Part shown: in pieces, positions 37,544-46,355 of the stretch
How the letters are laid out: every line of letters starts with the position of its first letter
How positions within the stretch are numbered: the first letter of the stretch is position 1
Source: Gammaproteobacteria bacterium
GTDB lineage: Bacteria; Pseudomonadota; Gammaproteobacteria; Pseudomonadales; Pseudohongiellaceae
Assembly: GCA_030831125.1 (NCBI GenBank)
Contig: JAURLQ010000152.1
Span: forward strand, 1-46,355
Direction of reading: 5' to 3'
DNA: 46,355 nt
Translations under genes and position numbers: made by a program
Notes under the pieces: generated by a model
What the model saw: only the letters and a program-made list of their open reading frames with translations
Databases searched by the model: none
What the model was told of the DNA's origin: nothing

Positions 37544-37559
37544 TAACCAAGGGGAACCC

Positions 37560-38915
37560 ATGACCCAGTCCTGGCTTGTAAATGACTTTGTTGACGGTCA
37601 GCAAATTCGCAGTTTCAACATCAAGCTGCTGCTGTGGAGCTTTCTGACCATGTTTGCAGATGGCTTCGATCTGAATTCCCTCGGTTTTGCTGCACCTGAC
37701 CTTGTTCAGCTATGGGGAGTCGAACGCAGTGCCATGGGCCCGGTACTTACGGCCAATCTGGTCGGAATTTTTCTGGGGGCTCCCCTGCTCGGCTGGATGG
37801 GCGACAAGTTCGGCCGTCGTCCCATCATCATCTATGCTTCCGTGCTTTATGGCTCCATGACTCTGCTGATGGCATGGACAGATACCATGAGCCAGATGCT
37901 GATTCTGCGATTCATTGCCGGCATCGGTATCGGTGGCATAATGCCCAATACCATATCCCTCAACTCGGAGCTTGCTCCCAAACGTTATCGTTCGGCACTG
38001 ATCGTGCTGATGTTCATGGGTATTACCACCGGCAGTACGGCGGTGGGACTGGTGTCTGCCAACTTCCAGCAGGAATACGGGTGGCAGATCATCTTCCATC
38101 TTGGTGGAATACTGCCACTGGCTACAGCTGTCGGACTGTATTTTGCCTTACCTGAGTCACTGAAGCTGCTGGCCACACAGCCTGCACGCAGGTCTGTCAT
38201 GATTCGCACTGCCCGGCAGATGCGCCCTGATCTTGAAATCAGTGATGATGCCGAGTTCATCAATCCTCCCATTGTGCAACGCAGCGGCGGGAACATAACG
38301 GAACTCTTCAGCGGAGGCCTTGCCGTGATCACTCCCCTGCTGTGGCTTTGTTTTGCCGTGGCATTGATGGCCAATTTCTTCCTCAACAATACCCTGCCCC
38401 TGATCTATGACAAATACGGTATAGATGCTGAAGAAGCAGCCTGGGTTACAACGATGTACCACGCAGGCGGCATAATTGGCGGACTTGTCATTACAGTATT
38501 GCTGGATCGATTCGGCTTTGCAGTTGTTGCTGCACTTTTTGCTCTGGCGGCCCCATCCATAATGCTTTTGGGTGATGCCTCTATGCCTTTTTCGTTCCTT
38601 GCAGGTATGGCAGGCATGGCAGGTGTAGCTGTACTGGGTGCCCAATTCGGCAACAATGCTGCGGCAGGCCTGATCTATCCGACATCTGTTCGCGGCAAAG
38701 GGGTTGGTACTGCACTGTCGATTGGCAGATTCGGGGCCATCATTGGTCCCATGGTCGGTACTGCCCTGCTTGGCATGGACATTACAATGCAGCGGCTGTT
38801 TGTGATCGCATCAACGCCAATTGCACTCGGGCTGACTGCTGCCATTATTCTTTCCTGGCTTTGTTACAAGCGTTTCAACAGTTTCCAGCTGGACGACACG
38901 CCCGCCGAATCCTGA
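37560..38915 (+). CDS. MFS transporter, aromatic acid:H+ symporter (AAHS)-like
   Basis: A 451-residue, 12-helix transporter. FADGFDLNSLGFAAP in helix 1 carries the DGFD motif of the AAHS group (PcaK, BenK), and the loop 2-3 motif GDKFGRRP is present; a later copy is less conserved (LLDRFGFA). AAHS members take up protocatechuate, benzoate, 4-hydroxybenzoate and similar acids with protons; the substrate here is not known, and no ring-cleavage genes lie in the window. The start has AGGGG five bases upstream. It probably forms an operon with the preceding oxygenase. Confidence 0.85.
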   Translation: MTQSWLVNDFVDGQQIRSFNIKLLLWSFLTMFADGFDLNSLGFAAPDLVQLWGVERSAMGPVLTANLVGIFLGAPLLGWMGDKFGRRPIIIYASVLYGSMTLLMAWTDTMSQMLILRFIAGIGIGGIMPNTISLNSELAPKRYRSALIVLMFMGITTGSTAVGLVSANFQQEYGWQIIFHLGGILPLATAVGLYFALPESLKLLATQPARRSVMIRTARQMRPDLEISDDAEFINPPIVQRSGGNITELFSGGLAVITPLLWLCFAVALMANFFLNNTLPLIYDKYGIDAEEAAWVTTMYHAGGIIGGLVITVLLDRFGFAVVAALFALAAPSIMLLGDASMPFSFLAGMAGMAGVAVLGAQFGNNAAAGLIYPTSVRGKGVGTALSIGRFGAIIGPMVGTALLGMDITMQRLFVIASTPIALGLTAAIILSWLCYKRFNSFQLDDTPAES

Positions 38916-38937
38916 TACCCAAGGCAGTTCATCCCTG

Positions 38938-40938
38938 TCATGCATGATGTGTGCGGGGATGAATGTACCGGGTAAACACAACTCCCAGCAACAACAGATA
39001 CAAGGCCGGAAAGAACAGGTATAGCCAGAATCTGCGAGGCCTGAATTCCAGTGACACTACCGTATCACCAGTCTGCAGTGCCGCACTCATGAATGCACCC
39101 ACTTCCGGGTAATCATGCAGCAACTCCCTTTGCTGACCATCCACCTGCAAGGTCCATCCCGGAAACCACGACAAACCGAAAAACAGTCTTTCCTCTTCCT
39201 GAGGTACAAAGTCGTCAGCCAGATGAATCACAAGACTGTTTGTATGCCACTGCACTGCAGTTATAGGGAGTGCCCTGTAGGAATCCCCACGCATACCATG
39301 CACCAGCGGCAAGGGATCCGGCATTTCGTACACGTGCTTGCCATTGCTGCTGAACACTCTCGTGTACTGGGGAAACCCATCCATGGTGACAATGTATTTC
39401 TTGCCCAGTCTTCTCCCCCAGCCATCTGTTTCCCCTGGCGGACTCTGATAGTCATAATAGTTTGCCTGCATGCTTGAGCGATGCCCTGTCAGACTGTTGA
39501 TCTCATTGAACTGCCCCAGGTTCGGAGGCAACAACTCCTTGGGATAACTGCTGAAACGATACAGGGATTCCTCACCCAGTTGATCCTGGAGCCAATGTGC
39601 AACGGGATCTTCATAGTAGCTTTGCGGATTCAACTGCAGGCGACTTTTTTCAACTCCCCTGAGTGCCGGATTGAAACTCTGGAAAGCCAGATCAGCAAAC
39701 AAACCCGCAAAAACTGCCATGAACAGCAAGATCAGGTGTGCCGGTCTGGTGGCACGCCTGCCCAGAAAATCCAGCCCCGTACTTACCAGTATTGCAACCA
39801 GAATGGGCAGGACAAAAAGAATCCTGGAAGGAATTCTTACCTTGTTGAGAACAGGGGTATGGTAGATAACCTGTCCGACAAGATTGTCGCCAGCCAGCGC
39901 CACCACCATGACAACACCAAGAACAGGCAGAACAATTTTTCTTGCGCGGGAACTGGCATAAATACCGACAAGTGACAGTGGCAGTGCTGTCAGCCCCAGA
40001 TAGATAGTCCGGCCTTCCGCACAATTGTCGCTGGTGCATCGCCAATCAAACAAGGTCCCCCATGTCTGGAATTTCCATGCGGAAAACTCCTCGAACGGCA
40101 CTACATGAGGGTAGGCTGTGAAACTTTCTCCGTACCATTTGTAGGCACGCTTGAAGTATTCAAATGTTGCATCAAGCTGGGGATAGGCAAGCAGTAATGA
40201 CATCAAACCCAGAAATGCCAGCATTCTGCTTGCCCTTAACCAGTTGTCAGGTTCTTTGAGGCAGGAAAAAAACAGCAGCAGTGCAGTAATAAAAGCTGTA
40301 TGGATATAGGAATAAAGGTGCCCGCTCAGGATGCAGCAGGCAAGAAATAACCCGCCTATCCCGGCATGGAAAAGTTCGTGGCCATATTTGTGTGCTTTCC
40401 AGGCTTTCTGCATCCAGTAAAGCACAGCAGGCAGAAAGGTCATACCGGCATAAATATTGGGCTGTGCATTCATGCGCTGCGCTATTGCGCCGAAAAAAGT
40501 GGCAATAATCGCTCCGGCCAGTGAGGCAGCCGGACTTGCCCCGTATTCGCGCAGGAATAGGTAACTGAACACGCTGCATAACAGCGTATGGACAATCAGC
40601 TGAACATCAGCCCAGTACTGGAATGTTTCTGCTGAAGTCTGTTCTGGCAGCAGGGCAAACAGCCAGTTCGGAGGATAGAATGCCCCGGTCTGCATTTCAC
40701 CAATGAAATATTCACCGGCTTCTGAATGCATGTCCCAGAAAGGGAAGCTGCCTTCCCTGAATGCATCTGCAATATGCGCATACCAGGCAAAGCTCTGGAT
40801 ACTGGCATCCCAGCCGCCCATATGGGTATGGGTCTGCAGAAAAAGAATATCCCTGAATACCAGGCCACATAGCAGCACCAGGGCAAACAAGGCCGAGGCA
40901 TCATACCTGTTAAGGGATCCTGTATTTGAATCGGGCAA
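38938..40938 (-). CDS. YfhO-like polytopic membrane protein (putative GT-C glycosyltransferase)
   Basis: A 666-residue protein with about 11-12 membrane helices up to residue ~430, a soluble stretch (about 440-625) and a final helix (LYLFFPALYLLLLGVVF). The first outer loop carries GGWDAS, with the acidic residue expected there in GT-C fold enzymes, and FYPPNWLFALLPEQ. The general layout and the C-terminal QVDGQ-type segment match bacterial YfhO/DUF6044-like proteins, some of which glycosylate teichoic acids in Gram-positives. Role here unknown; it may serve surface glycan decoration. Convergent with the MFS gene. Confidence 0.68.
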   Translation of the reverse strand: MPDSNTGSLNRYDASALFALVLLCGLVFRDILFLQTHTHMGGWDASIQSFAWYAHIADAFREGSFPFWDMHSEAGEYFIGEMQTGAFYPPNWLFALLPEQTSAETFQYWADVQLIVHTLLCSVFSYLFLREYGASPAASLAGAIIATFFGAIAQRMNAQPNIYAGMTFLPAVLYWMQKAWKAHKYGHELFHAGIGGLFLACCILSGHLYSYIHTAFITALLLFFSCLKEPDNWLRASRMLAFLGLMSLLLAYPQLDATFEYFKRAYKWYGESFTAYPHVVPFEEFSAWKFQTWGTLFDWRCTSDNCAEGRTIYLGLTALPLSLVGIYASSRARKIVLPVLGVVMVVALAGDNLVGQVIYHTPVLNKVRIPSRILFVLPILVAILVSTGLDFLGRRATRPAHLILLFMAVFAGLFADLAFQSFNPALRGVEKSRLQLNPQSYYEDPVAHWLQDQLGEESLYRFSSYPKELLPPNLGQFNEINSLTGHRSSMQANYYDYQSPPGETDGWGRRLGKKYIVTMDGFPQYTRVFSSNGKHVYEMPDPLPLVHGMRGDSYRALPITAVQWHTNSLVIHLADDFVPQEEERLFFGLSWFPGWTLQVDGQQRELLHDYPEVGAFMSAALQTGDTVVSLEFRPRRFWLYLFFPALYLLLLGVVFTRYIHPRTHHA

Positions 40939-40965
40939 CGCTGCTTCCCGGTGAGAAATTACCGA

Positions 40966-42843
40966 CTAGCTGCCGATTCTACCACCTCCGGTTTTGGTTA
41001 TCGCCACAACAGCTGGACGGGGCGGCATCGCAACATCAAAATCCGGCCAGCGGGTATCCGGATTGTTCCAGCCACTACCCTGACCAGGATGCTGCACGGC
41101 ACAAAACAGGGTTTCGTTGTCCGGGGTGAAGAACGGCCCGCAAAGTTCGGCACCCACCGGTGTTCTGAGAAATCGCCTGGTCAGGGCCCGGTGTTCGCCT
41201 TGCGTTTCTGCTGCCCAGACTCCATCGGCGATACCCTTGCCTTCGGCCCCGTCGGTCGCTATCCAGATATTGCCAAGATTATCGAATGCGCAGTTGTCAG
41301 GACAGGACAGCCAGCCATTTTCACTGGTGCCGGGATGATATGCGGTGAAGTCATCTTCAGCAGGGTTTCCTGCCAACAGGAAAAGTTCCCAGCGGAACGT
41401 TTCATCTGCATGATTTCCACTTTCTGGCCAGAATTCCACTATCTGGCCATTGCCGTTGGCAGCCCTTGGGTTCACGGCATCAATCTGCTCTGCAGTTCTC
41501 TGACTGTTGTTGGTCAGCATGGCAAAAACGTGACCGGTGACCTCATTCACATCAACGTCTTCCGGCCGGTCCATTTTTGTCGCTCCCAGCAGATCAGCAG
41601 CCTTGCGGGCATCGATCAGCACATCACCCTGACTGTTGAATCCATTGTCACGCGTCAGGGGACCCTCCCCATATATCATGGGAAGCCAACGCAGTGTGCC
41701 ATCTTCATTGAACTGCGCTACATGGAGTATGCCCTCGGCAAGCAGCGTCATGTTTGCACTTCTATTGTCCGGATCATAACGATTGGCACTTACGAACTTG
41801 TACAGATATTCGAAACGGGCATCATCGCCGGTATAGGCAACCACTGTACCGTCTTCCCCGACATGGATATTGCAGCCTTCATGTTTCATGCGGCCAAGAC
41901 CCGATCTTTTCATCGGAACTGAATCCGGATCGAAGGGGTCTATTTCTACTATCCAGCCAACATGGAGTGCTTCATGGGGATTCTGCACAAGGTCCCATCT
42001 CGGGAAATGTAATCCCCAGCTTCTCCTGTTCAGTCCCATGCCGAATCGTCGATAGTTTTCAGCTTCATCCGTGTTTTCTGCAATTCCCGAAAAATAGGCA
42101 TCCACATTCTCCTCTCCGGTAAGGATAGTGCCCCAGGGCGTAACGCCGCCGGCACAGTTTCCATAGGTACCCCAGGTTTTGATTCCATCATCTGAATCAA
42201 GGGTATGCAATCTGGGAGAACCCGCAGCAGGTCCGGTAAACCGCATTGGCGTCAGTGGTGTGATCCTGCGATTGAAGCCTGAATCCGTGACAACCTGCCA
42301 GTTCTCCCCTTCCCTGCGGATCTCAACCACGCTCAATCCATGGGCTGCGATTTCCACTTCTGTCTGCTCCAGGCTCAGGGCATTTGCTGCAGGTGCATCG
42401 GCAAACATCAGGCTCGCATCGGTATATTCATGATTCACCACAAGCAAGCCCCGAGAAGAGCTCCCGGAACCGGCAGGCAGTGGAACAAAGCCAATGAAGT
42501 CATTGTTGTAACCGAATTGCTGCTCCTGGCTGACCCGGCTTTGCTTGTGCAGATCAAAGGCCGGCGCACCATCCATGATGGGATCACCCCATCTGAGCAG
42601 TACCTGATACTGATAACCATCAGGTACTGTAAGTTGTTCATCTATACCATGGGGGACTTCAGTAAATGTGAGTGACGCAGGAGTCCCTTCCGCTGCACAT
42701 GCGGTGAAGGCACAAAGTCCGGCCATGGATGCGCCTGCGCCCAGACCCAGCACTCCACGTCTGTTCATGCGTCGTAGCAGTACATCGCTGAAAAGAGGAT
42801 TATCGCAACTGTTGGTTCCTGCCAACTCATCAAAAGCAGCCAT
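40966..42843 (-). CDS. phoX: PhoX-family alkaline phosphatase-like protein
   Basis: A 625-residue protein from the ATG at 42843 (AGGAG six bases upstream; a frame-open TTG at 42975 is rejected). A twin-arginine-type signal lies about residues 24-50 (RRMNRRGVLGLGAGASMAG). Family motifs: VVNHEY (135-140), NCAGGVTPWGTILTGEEN with Cys230, which matches the iron-ligating cysteine of PhoX, and GDDARFEYLYKFVS. PhoX enzymes are calcium/iron monoesterases exported folded through Tat and used to obtain phosphate; some relatives have unknown substrates. No Pho box was identified. It stands divergent from argS. Confidence 0.85.
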   Translation of the reverse strand: MAAFDELAGTNSCDNPLFSDVLLRRMNRRGVLGLGAGASMAGLCAFTACAAEGTPASLTFTEVPHGIDEQLTVPDGYQYQVLLRWGDPIMDGAPAFDLHKQSRVSQEQQFGYNNDFIGFVPLPAGSGSSSRGLLVVNHEYTDASLMFADAPAANALSLEQTEVEIAAHGLSVVEIRREGENWQVVTDSGFNRRITPLTPMRFTGPAAGSPRLHTLDSDDGIKTWGTYGNCAGGVTPWGTILTGEENVDAYFSGIAENTDEAENYRRFGMGLNRRSWGLHFPRWDLVQNPHEALHVGWIVEIDPFDPDSVPMKRSGLGRMKHEGCNIHVGEDGTVVAYTGDDARFEYLYKFVSANRYDPDNRSANMTLLAEGILHVAQFNEDGTLRWLPMIYGEGPLTRDNGFNSQGDVLIDARKAADLLGATKMDRPEDVDVNEVTGHVFAMLTNNSQRTAEQIDAVNPRAANGNGQIVEFWPESGNHADETFRWELFLLAGNPAEDDFTAYHPGTSENGWLSCPDNCAFDNLGNIWIATDGAEGKGIADGVWAAETQGEHRALTRRFLRTPVGAELCGPFFTPDNETLFCAVQHPGQGSGWNNPDTRWPDFDVAMPPRPAVVAITKTGGGRIGS

Positions 42844-42986
42844 TGGTTCTCCTGTGGGATTAGTCTGCGGAGCATTTGCAATTTTAGCTGTACCAGTAAT
42901 CCCGATTATAAATATCCGGCAAACTTCCGGTAGGTATCGCCTGCTGATCGTGTAAAATTGCGCCCTTTGCAGCATTGATCAACATC

Positions 42987-44708
42987 ATGAACCTCAGACT
43001 TACCCTGGAATCCCTTGTTAGCAGCACTATTGAAAAAACGACAGGGGCCGATTCATGCCAGGCGCTGGTGACACCAGCCAAAAATCCTCAGTTCGGGGAT
43101 TACCAGGCCAATGGCGTGATGGCCCTGGCAAAAAAAATGGGGCGCAATCCTCGTGAACTGGGGCTTGAAGTAATCAAAAACCTGGATCTGGGCAGATTGG
43201 CCGAAAAAGTAGAACTGGCGGGCCCGGGTTTCATCAATATCACACTGGACAGGCTTTTTCTCTCTATTGAACTGAACCGACTGTCATCCACGGCACTGGT
43301 TGCACCTGCGGCCCACCCGGCCACTATCGTTATCGATTATTCCTCACCGAATCTTGCCAAGGAAATGCACGTAGGGCACCTGCGGGGCACCATCATCGGA
43401 GATGCGCTGGCAAGAACCTTCGAATACCTGGGTCACACACTGGTTCGTCACAATCATTTCGGCGACTGGGGTACCCAGTTCGGCATGTTGATCACCTATA
43501 TGCAGGCCTTGCCCCGGGACAAGGCTTTGGGCAGCGAACTGGCTGATCTGGAATCCTTCTATCGGGCTGCCAAGTGCAGGTTTGATGAGGATCCGGCGTT
43601 TGCCGAGCAGGCCAGGAACAATGTGGTCAAACTGCAATCAGGTGATCCGGAGTGTCTGGCACTTTGGGAAAAATTCATCAGTATTTCCGTATCCCATTGC
43701 CAGTCGCTGTATGACAAGCTGGATATCACCCTGACTGAAAAAGATATGGTGCCCGAGAGCTTCTACAATGATCAGCTGGACTCGATCATTACAGCCCTCA
43801 CAGAAATGGGATTACTGACTGAATCTGAAGGAGCCCGTTGTGTTTTCCTTGATGAATTCAGGAACAAGGACGGCGACACACTGCCTGTAATAGTCCAGAA
43901 ATCAGGTGGTGGTTACCTGTATGCCACTACTGATCTAGCCGCCATTCGCTATCGTTGTACGGCACTGCATGCAGATCGCGTGCTGTACGTGGTGGATGCC
44001 CGGCAAAGCCTGCATTTCCAGCAGGTATTTGCCGTAGCCCAAAAGGCAGGATTTGCCGGACAGCACTGCCGTCTGGAGCATCTTTCCTATGGCACGATGA
44101 TGGGCAAGGATGGCAGGCCATTCAAGACCCGCAGTGGTGACACCATCAAACTCATTGACCTGTGTGAAGAGAGCATTGAACGCGCCTTTGAGCTGGTCAC
44201 AGAAAAAAATCCCGACCTGACAGAAGAGCAGCGCCGCAAAATTGCCGAGGTGGTGGGGATAGCTGCGGTAAAATATGCAGATCTGAGCAAGAACCGTAAC
44301 AGCGACTATATTTTTGACTGGGACACCATGTTGTCATTCGATGGCAATACCGCCCCTTACCTGCTTTATGCCTACGCAAGAATTCGCAGCATATTCAGGC
44401 GTGAATCACTTGATCCTGACGCTGTCTATACAATCAGGGTGGAATCGGATCCTGAAAAGGCGCTGGCACTGAAATTGCTCCAATTCACGGAAACCGTGGA
44501 AACACTTGCAGAGGAATGCCTGCCAAACCAGCTATGCCTCTATCTTTACGAACTTGCCGGCATTTTCATGCAGTTCTATGAATCAAGCCCGGTACTCAAG
44601 GCCCAGGGGGCAGATAAGGAATCCAGATTGGGCCTTTGCCAGGCCACCGCAAGAACCCTGAAACAGGGGCTTGGGCTTCTGGGCATCACCACTCTGGAAC
44701 AAATGTGA
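42987..44708 (+). CDS. argS: Arginyl-tRNA synthetase
   Basis: A 573-residue class I synthetase from ATG 42987 (MNLRLTLESLV; a TTG at 42975 adds four residues). The HIGH-type motif is HVGHLRG (128-134). No canonical KMSKS is present; the equivalent place reads GKDGRPFKTRSG, as in many ArgS enzymes. The C-terminal DALR anticodon-binding domain ends LGLLGITTLEQM. Length and order are normal. Confidence 0.97.
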   Translation: MNLRLTLESLVSSTIEKTTGADSCQALVTPAKNPQFGDYQANGVMALAKKMGRNPRELGLEVIKNLDLGRLAEKVELAGPGFINITLDRLFLSIELNRLSSTALVAPAAHPATIVIDYSSPNLAKEMHVGHLRGTIIGDALARTFEYLGHTLVRHNHFGDWGTQFGMLITYMQALPRDKALGSELADLESFYRAAKCRFDEDPAFAEQARNNVVKLQSGDPECLALWEKFISISVSHCQSLYDKLDITLTEKDMVPESFYNDQLDSIITALTEMGLLTESEGARCVFLDEFRNKDGDTLPVIVQKSGGGYLYATTDLAAIRYRCTALHADRVLYVVDARQSLHFQQVFAVAQKAGFAGQHCRLEHLSYGTMMGKDGRPFKTRSGDTIKLIDLCEESIERAFELVTEKNPDLTEEQRRKIAEVVGIAAVKYADLSKNRNSDYIFDWDTMLSFDGNTAPYLLYAYARIRSIFRRESLDPDAVYTIRVESDPEKALALKLLQFTETVETLAEECLPNQLCLYLYELAGIFMQFYESSPVLKAQGADKESRLGLCQATARTLKQGLGLLGITTLEQM

Positions 44709-44746
44709 AAACCATGAATTCTGGCAGCCTGCTTGCCTGCCGCAGT

Positions 44747-44755
44747 TGCTATAAT
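44747..44755 (+). promoter_or_regulatory. Extended -10 promoter of icd
   Basis: TGCTATAAT is a perfect extended -10 (TGnTATAAT), 51 nt before the icd ATG. No good -35 is seen at 16-18 bp, which extended -10 promoters do not need. Confidence 0.55.
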
Positions 44756-44806
44756 TCGTATCCTGTTTACCTGTAAAACAACGCAGTCTCATTTTCTGGA
44801 AATATC

Positions 44807-46355
44807 ATGTCTGAATTACCCACGATCATCTATACCGAAACTGACGAAGCCCCTGCACTGGCTACCTACTCCCTGCTCCCTGTTATCAAGGCCTACACGG
44901 CTGGTTCGGGCATCAATGTTGAAACCCGGGATATCTCACTGGCAGGACGTGTGCTGGCCATGTTCCCTCATGAACTGACCGATGCCCAGTTCAAGTCTGA
45001 TGATCTGGGAGAACTGGGCGAGCTGGCAAAAACACCGGGGGCCAATATCATCAAACTCCCGAATATCAGTGCCTCAATGCCCCAGCTGACTGCCACAATC
45101 AGGGAACTGCAGGAAAAGGGTTATGCTTTGCCCGATTACCCCGAAAACCCGCAGACAGATGAGGAAAAAGATGCCAGGGCCCGTTACGACAGGGTCAAGG
45201 GCAGCGCCGTAAATCCGGTATTGCGTGAAGGCAATTCTGATCGACGCGCCCCGGGTGCTGTAAAGCAGTATGCACGCAAGCATCCCCACTCCATGGGCCA
45301 TTGGTCACCTGATTCCAGAACCCATGTTGCCCACATGGAAGACGGTGACTTTTTCAGCACTGAAATTTCACTGACCATGGAAAAGGCCGACTCATTCCGG
45401 ATTGAATTTGTCGATGCCGACGGCAAGGTCACTGAACTGCGGAAATCTGCGCCATTACAGGCAGGCGAAGTCATTGACGCCTGCGTGATGAGAGCTGCTG
45501 CCCTGCGCAGTTTCCTTGAATCGCAAATGCAGGAAGCAAAGCAGCAAGATCTGCTCTTTTCCGTTCATCTGAAAGCCACGATGATGAAGGTGTCTGATCC
45601 CATTCTGTTCGGACATGCAGTCTCAGTCTATCTTGCAGACGTGTTCAGCAAACATGCTGCCACTTTTGCCGGTATGGGTATCAACCCCAACAACGGGCTG
45701 GCCACCATGCTCACGCAAATTGCGACACTTGAAGCCGGCAAAAGAGCGGAAATTGAAGGGGATATCGCAGCCGCCTTTGCGGCCCGCCCCCAGCTTGCGA
45801 TGGTCAATTCCGACAAGGGGATTACCAACCTGCATGTCCCCAGTGATGTCATTATTGACGCTTCCATGCCCGCCGCCATCAGGGCAGGTGGCAAAATGTA
45901 TGGTGCCAAAGGTGAACTTCGTGACACCAAAGCCGTAATTCCTGACCGCTGTTACGCAGGGGTTTATCAGGCAGTTATTGATTTTTGCAAGGAAAATGGT
46001 GCTTTCGATCCGGCCACCATGGGCAGCGTTCCCAATGTCGGCCTGATGGCCCAGGCTGCAGAGGAATATGGTTCCCACGACAAAACCTTTGAAGTGAAAG
46101 GTAAAGGGATAGTGCGTGTAGTCAATAATGGCGGACAAACACTGCTGCAGCACGAAGTGGCCGAGGGCGATATCTGGCGCATGTGCCAGGTCAAGGATGC
46201 ACCCATCCAGGACTGGGTAAAGCTGGCGGTAAACCGCGCCCGCCTTTCCGGAACTCCGGCAGTATTCTGGCTCAATCCGGAAAGAGCCCATGACCGCGAA
46301 CTGATTGCGAAGGTCAACAAGTATCTCCCGCAACATGATACAAGCGGGCTCGACA
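44807..46355 (+). CDS. icd: Monomeric NADP-dependent isocitrate dehydrogenase (3' end outside window)
   Basis: The first 516 residues, open to the window end, of a family whose members have about 740. It oxidatively decarboxylates isocitrate to 2-oxoglutarate with NADP in the TCA cycle. Text diagnostic for the monomeric type: [78 protein letters not shown] and [10 protein letters not shown]. This type is found in Vibrio, Azotobacter, Colwellia and others instead of, or beside, the dimeric Icd. Confidence 0.96.
   Translation, partial: MSELPTIIYTETDEAPALATYSLLPVIKAYTAGSGINVETRDISLAGRVLAMFPHELTDAQFKSDDLGELGELAKTPGANIIKLPNISASMPQLTATIRELQEKGYALPDYPENPQTDEEKDARARYDRVKGSAVNPVLREGNSDRRAPGAVKQYARKHPHSMGHWSPDSRTHVAHMEDGDFFSTEISLTMEKADSFRIEFVDADGKVTELRKSAPLQAGEVIDACVMRAAALRSFLESQMQEAKQQDLLFSVHLKATMMKVSDPILFGHAVSVYLADVFSKHAATFAGMGINPNNGLATMLTQIATLEAGKRAEIEGDIAAAFAARPQLAMVNSDKGITNLHVPSDVIIDASMPAAIRAGGKMYGAKGELRDTKAVIPDRCYAGVYQAVIDFCKENGAFDPATMGSVPNVGLMAQAAEEYGSHDKTFEVKGKGIVRVVNNGGQTLLQHEVAEGDIWRMCQVKDAPIQDWVKLAVNRARLSGTPAVFWLNPERAHDRELIAKVNKYLPQHDTSGLD

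Noticed and set aside
40951-41922. 323-codon open frame on the plus strand
   Set aside because: Antisense to the PhoX-type gene, whose motifs and length are convincing.
1-46355. CRISPR array, rRNA, tRNA, prophage or insertion-sequence genes
   Set aside because: No regularly spaced repeats, RNA gene signatures, phage genes or transposase frames were found by reading the sequence.

Overview
The window looks like the chromosome of a gammaproteobacterium, probably a free-living marine one. This is inferred from gene content and order: the run purF-cvpA-dedD-folC-accD / trpF-truA-fimV-asd-leuD-leuC is the gammaproteobacterial (Pseudomonas-like) arrangement, and FimV, TgpA, SixA, PrmB and a monomeric NADP-isocitrate dehydrogenase point the same way. 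Genus cannot be read from the sequence.

Layout. 1-1472: end of a PAP2 phosphatase and a glycosyltransferase gene of the MJ1255/VC2487 type with an in-frame amber codon. 1763-2992: secreted PAF-acetylhydrolase-like esterase. 3014-6992 (minus): MoxR ATPase, DUF58 protein and TgpA transglutaminase as one overlapping operon. 7105-23300 (minus): a long housekeeping block for purine (purF), folate (folC), fatty acid (accD), tryptophan (trpF-trpB-trpA), tRNA modification (truA), polar/pilus organisation (fimV), aspartate-family (asd), leucine (leuC-leuD, without leuB) and chorismate (aroC) functions. 23520-29719: a LysR regulator, prmB, folE, an alpha/beta hydrolase, sixA, a DUF4389 protein, gpsA and cysE.

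29749-42843 is more accessory: an alpha/beta hydrolase, a large secreted protein built of three ~200-residue repeats, a secreted two-domain VOC protein, a lectin-like secreted protein, a beta-propeller lipoprotein, a 2OG-Fe(II) oxygenase followed closely by an AAHS-type MFS transporter, a YfhO-like membrane protein and a PhoX-type alkaline phosphatase. The window ends with argS and a truncated monomeric icd.

The most unusual signal is non-coding. Four copies of a ~62-bp conserved core (near 1592, 15122, 34042 and 35026) each sit at the apex of a longer inverted repeat. The core sequence is shared. The 18-19-bp arms are different in every copy, yet complementary to each other within each copy. 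Two same-orientation copies bracket the lectin-like gene like a cassette, and one copy has a 10-bp direct repeat at its ends. I cannot tell without searches whether this family is already described.
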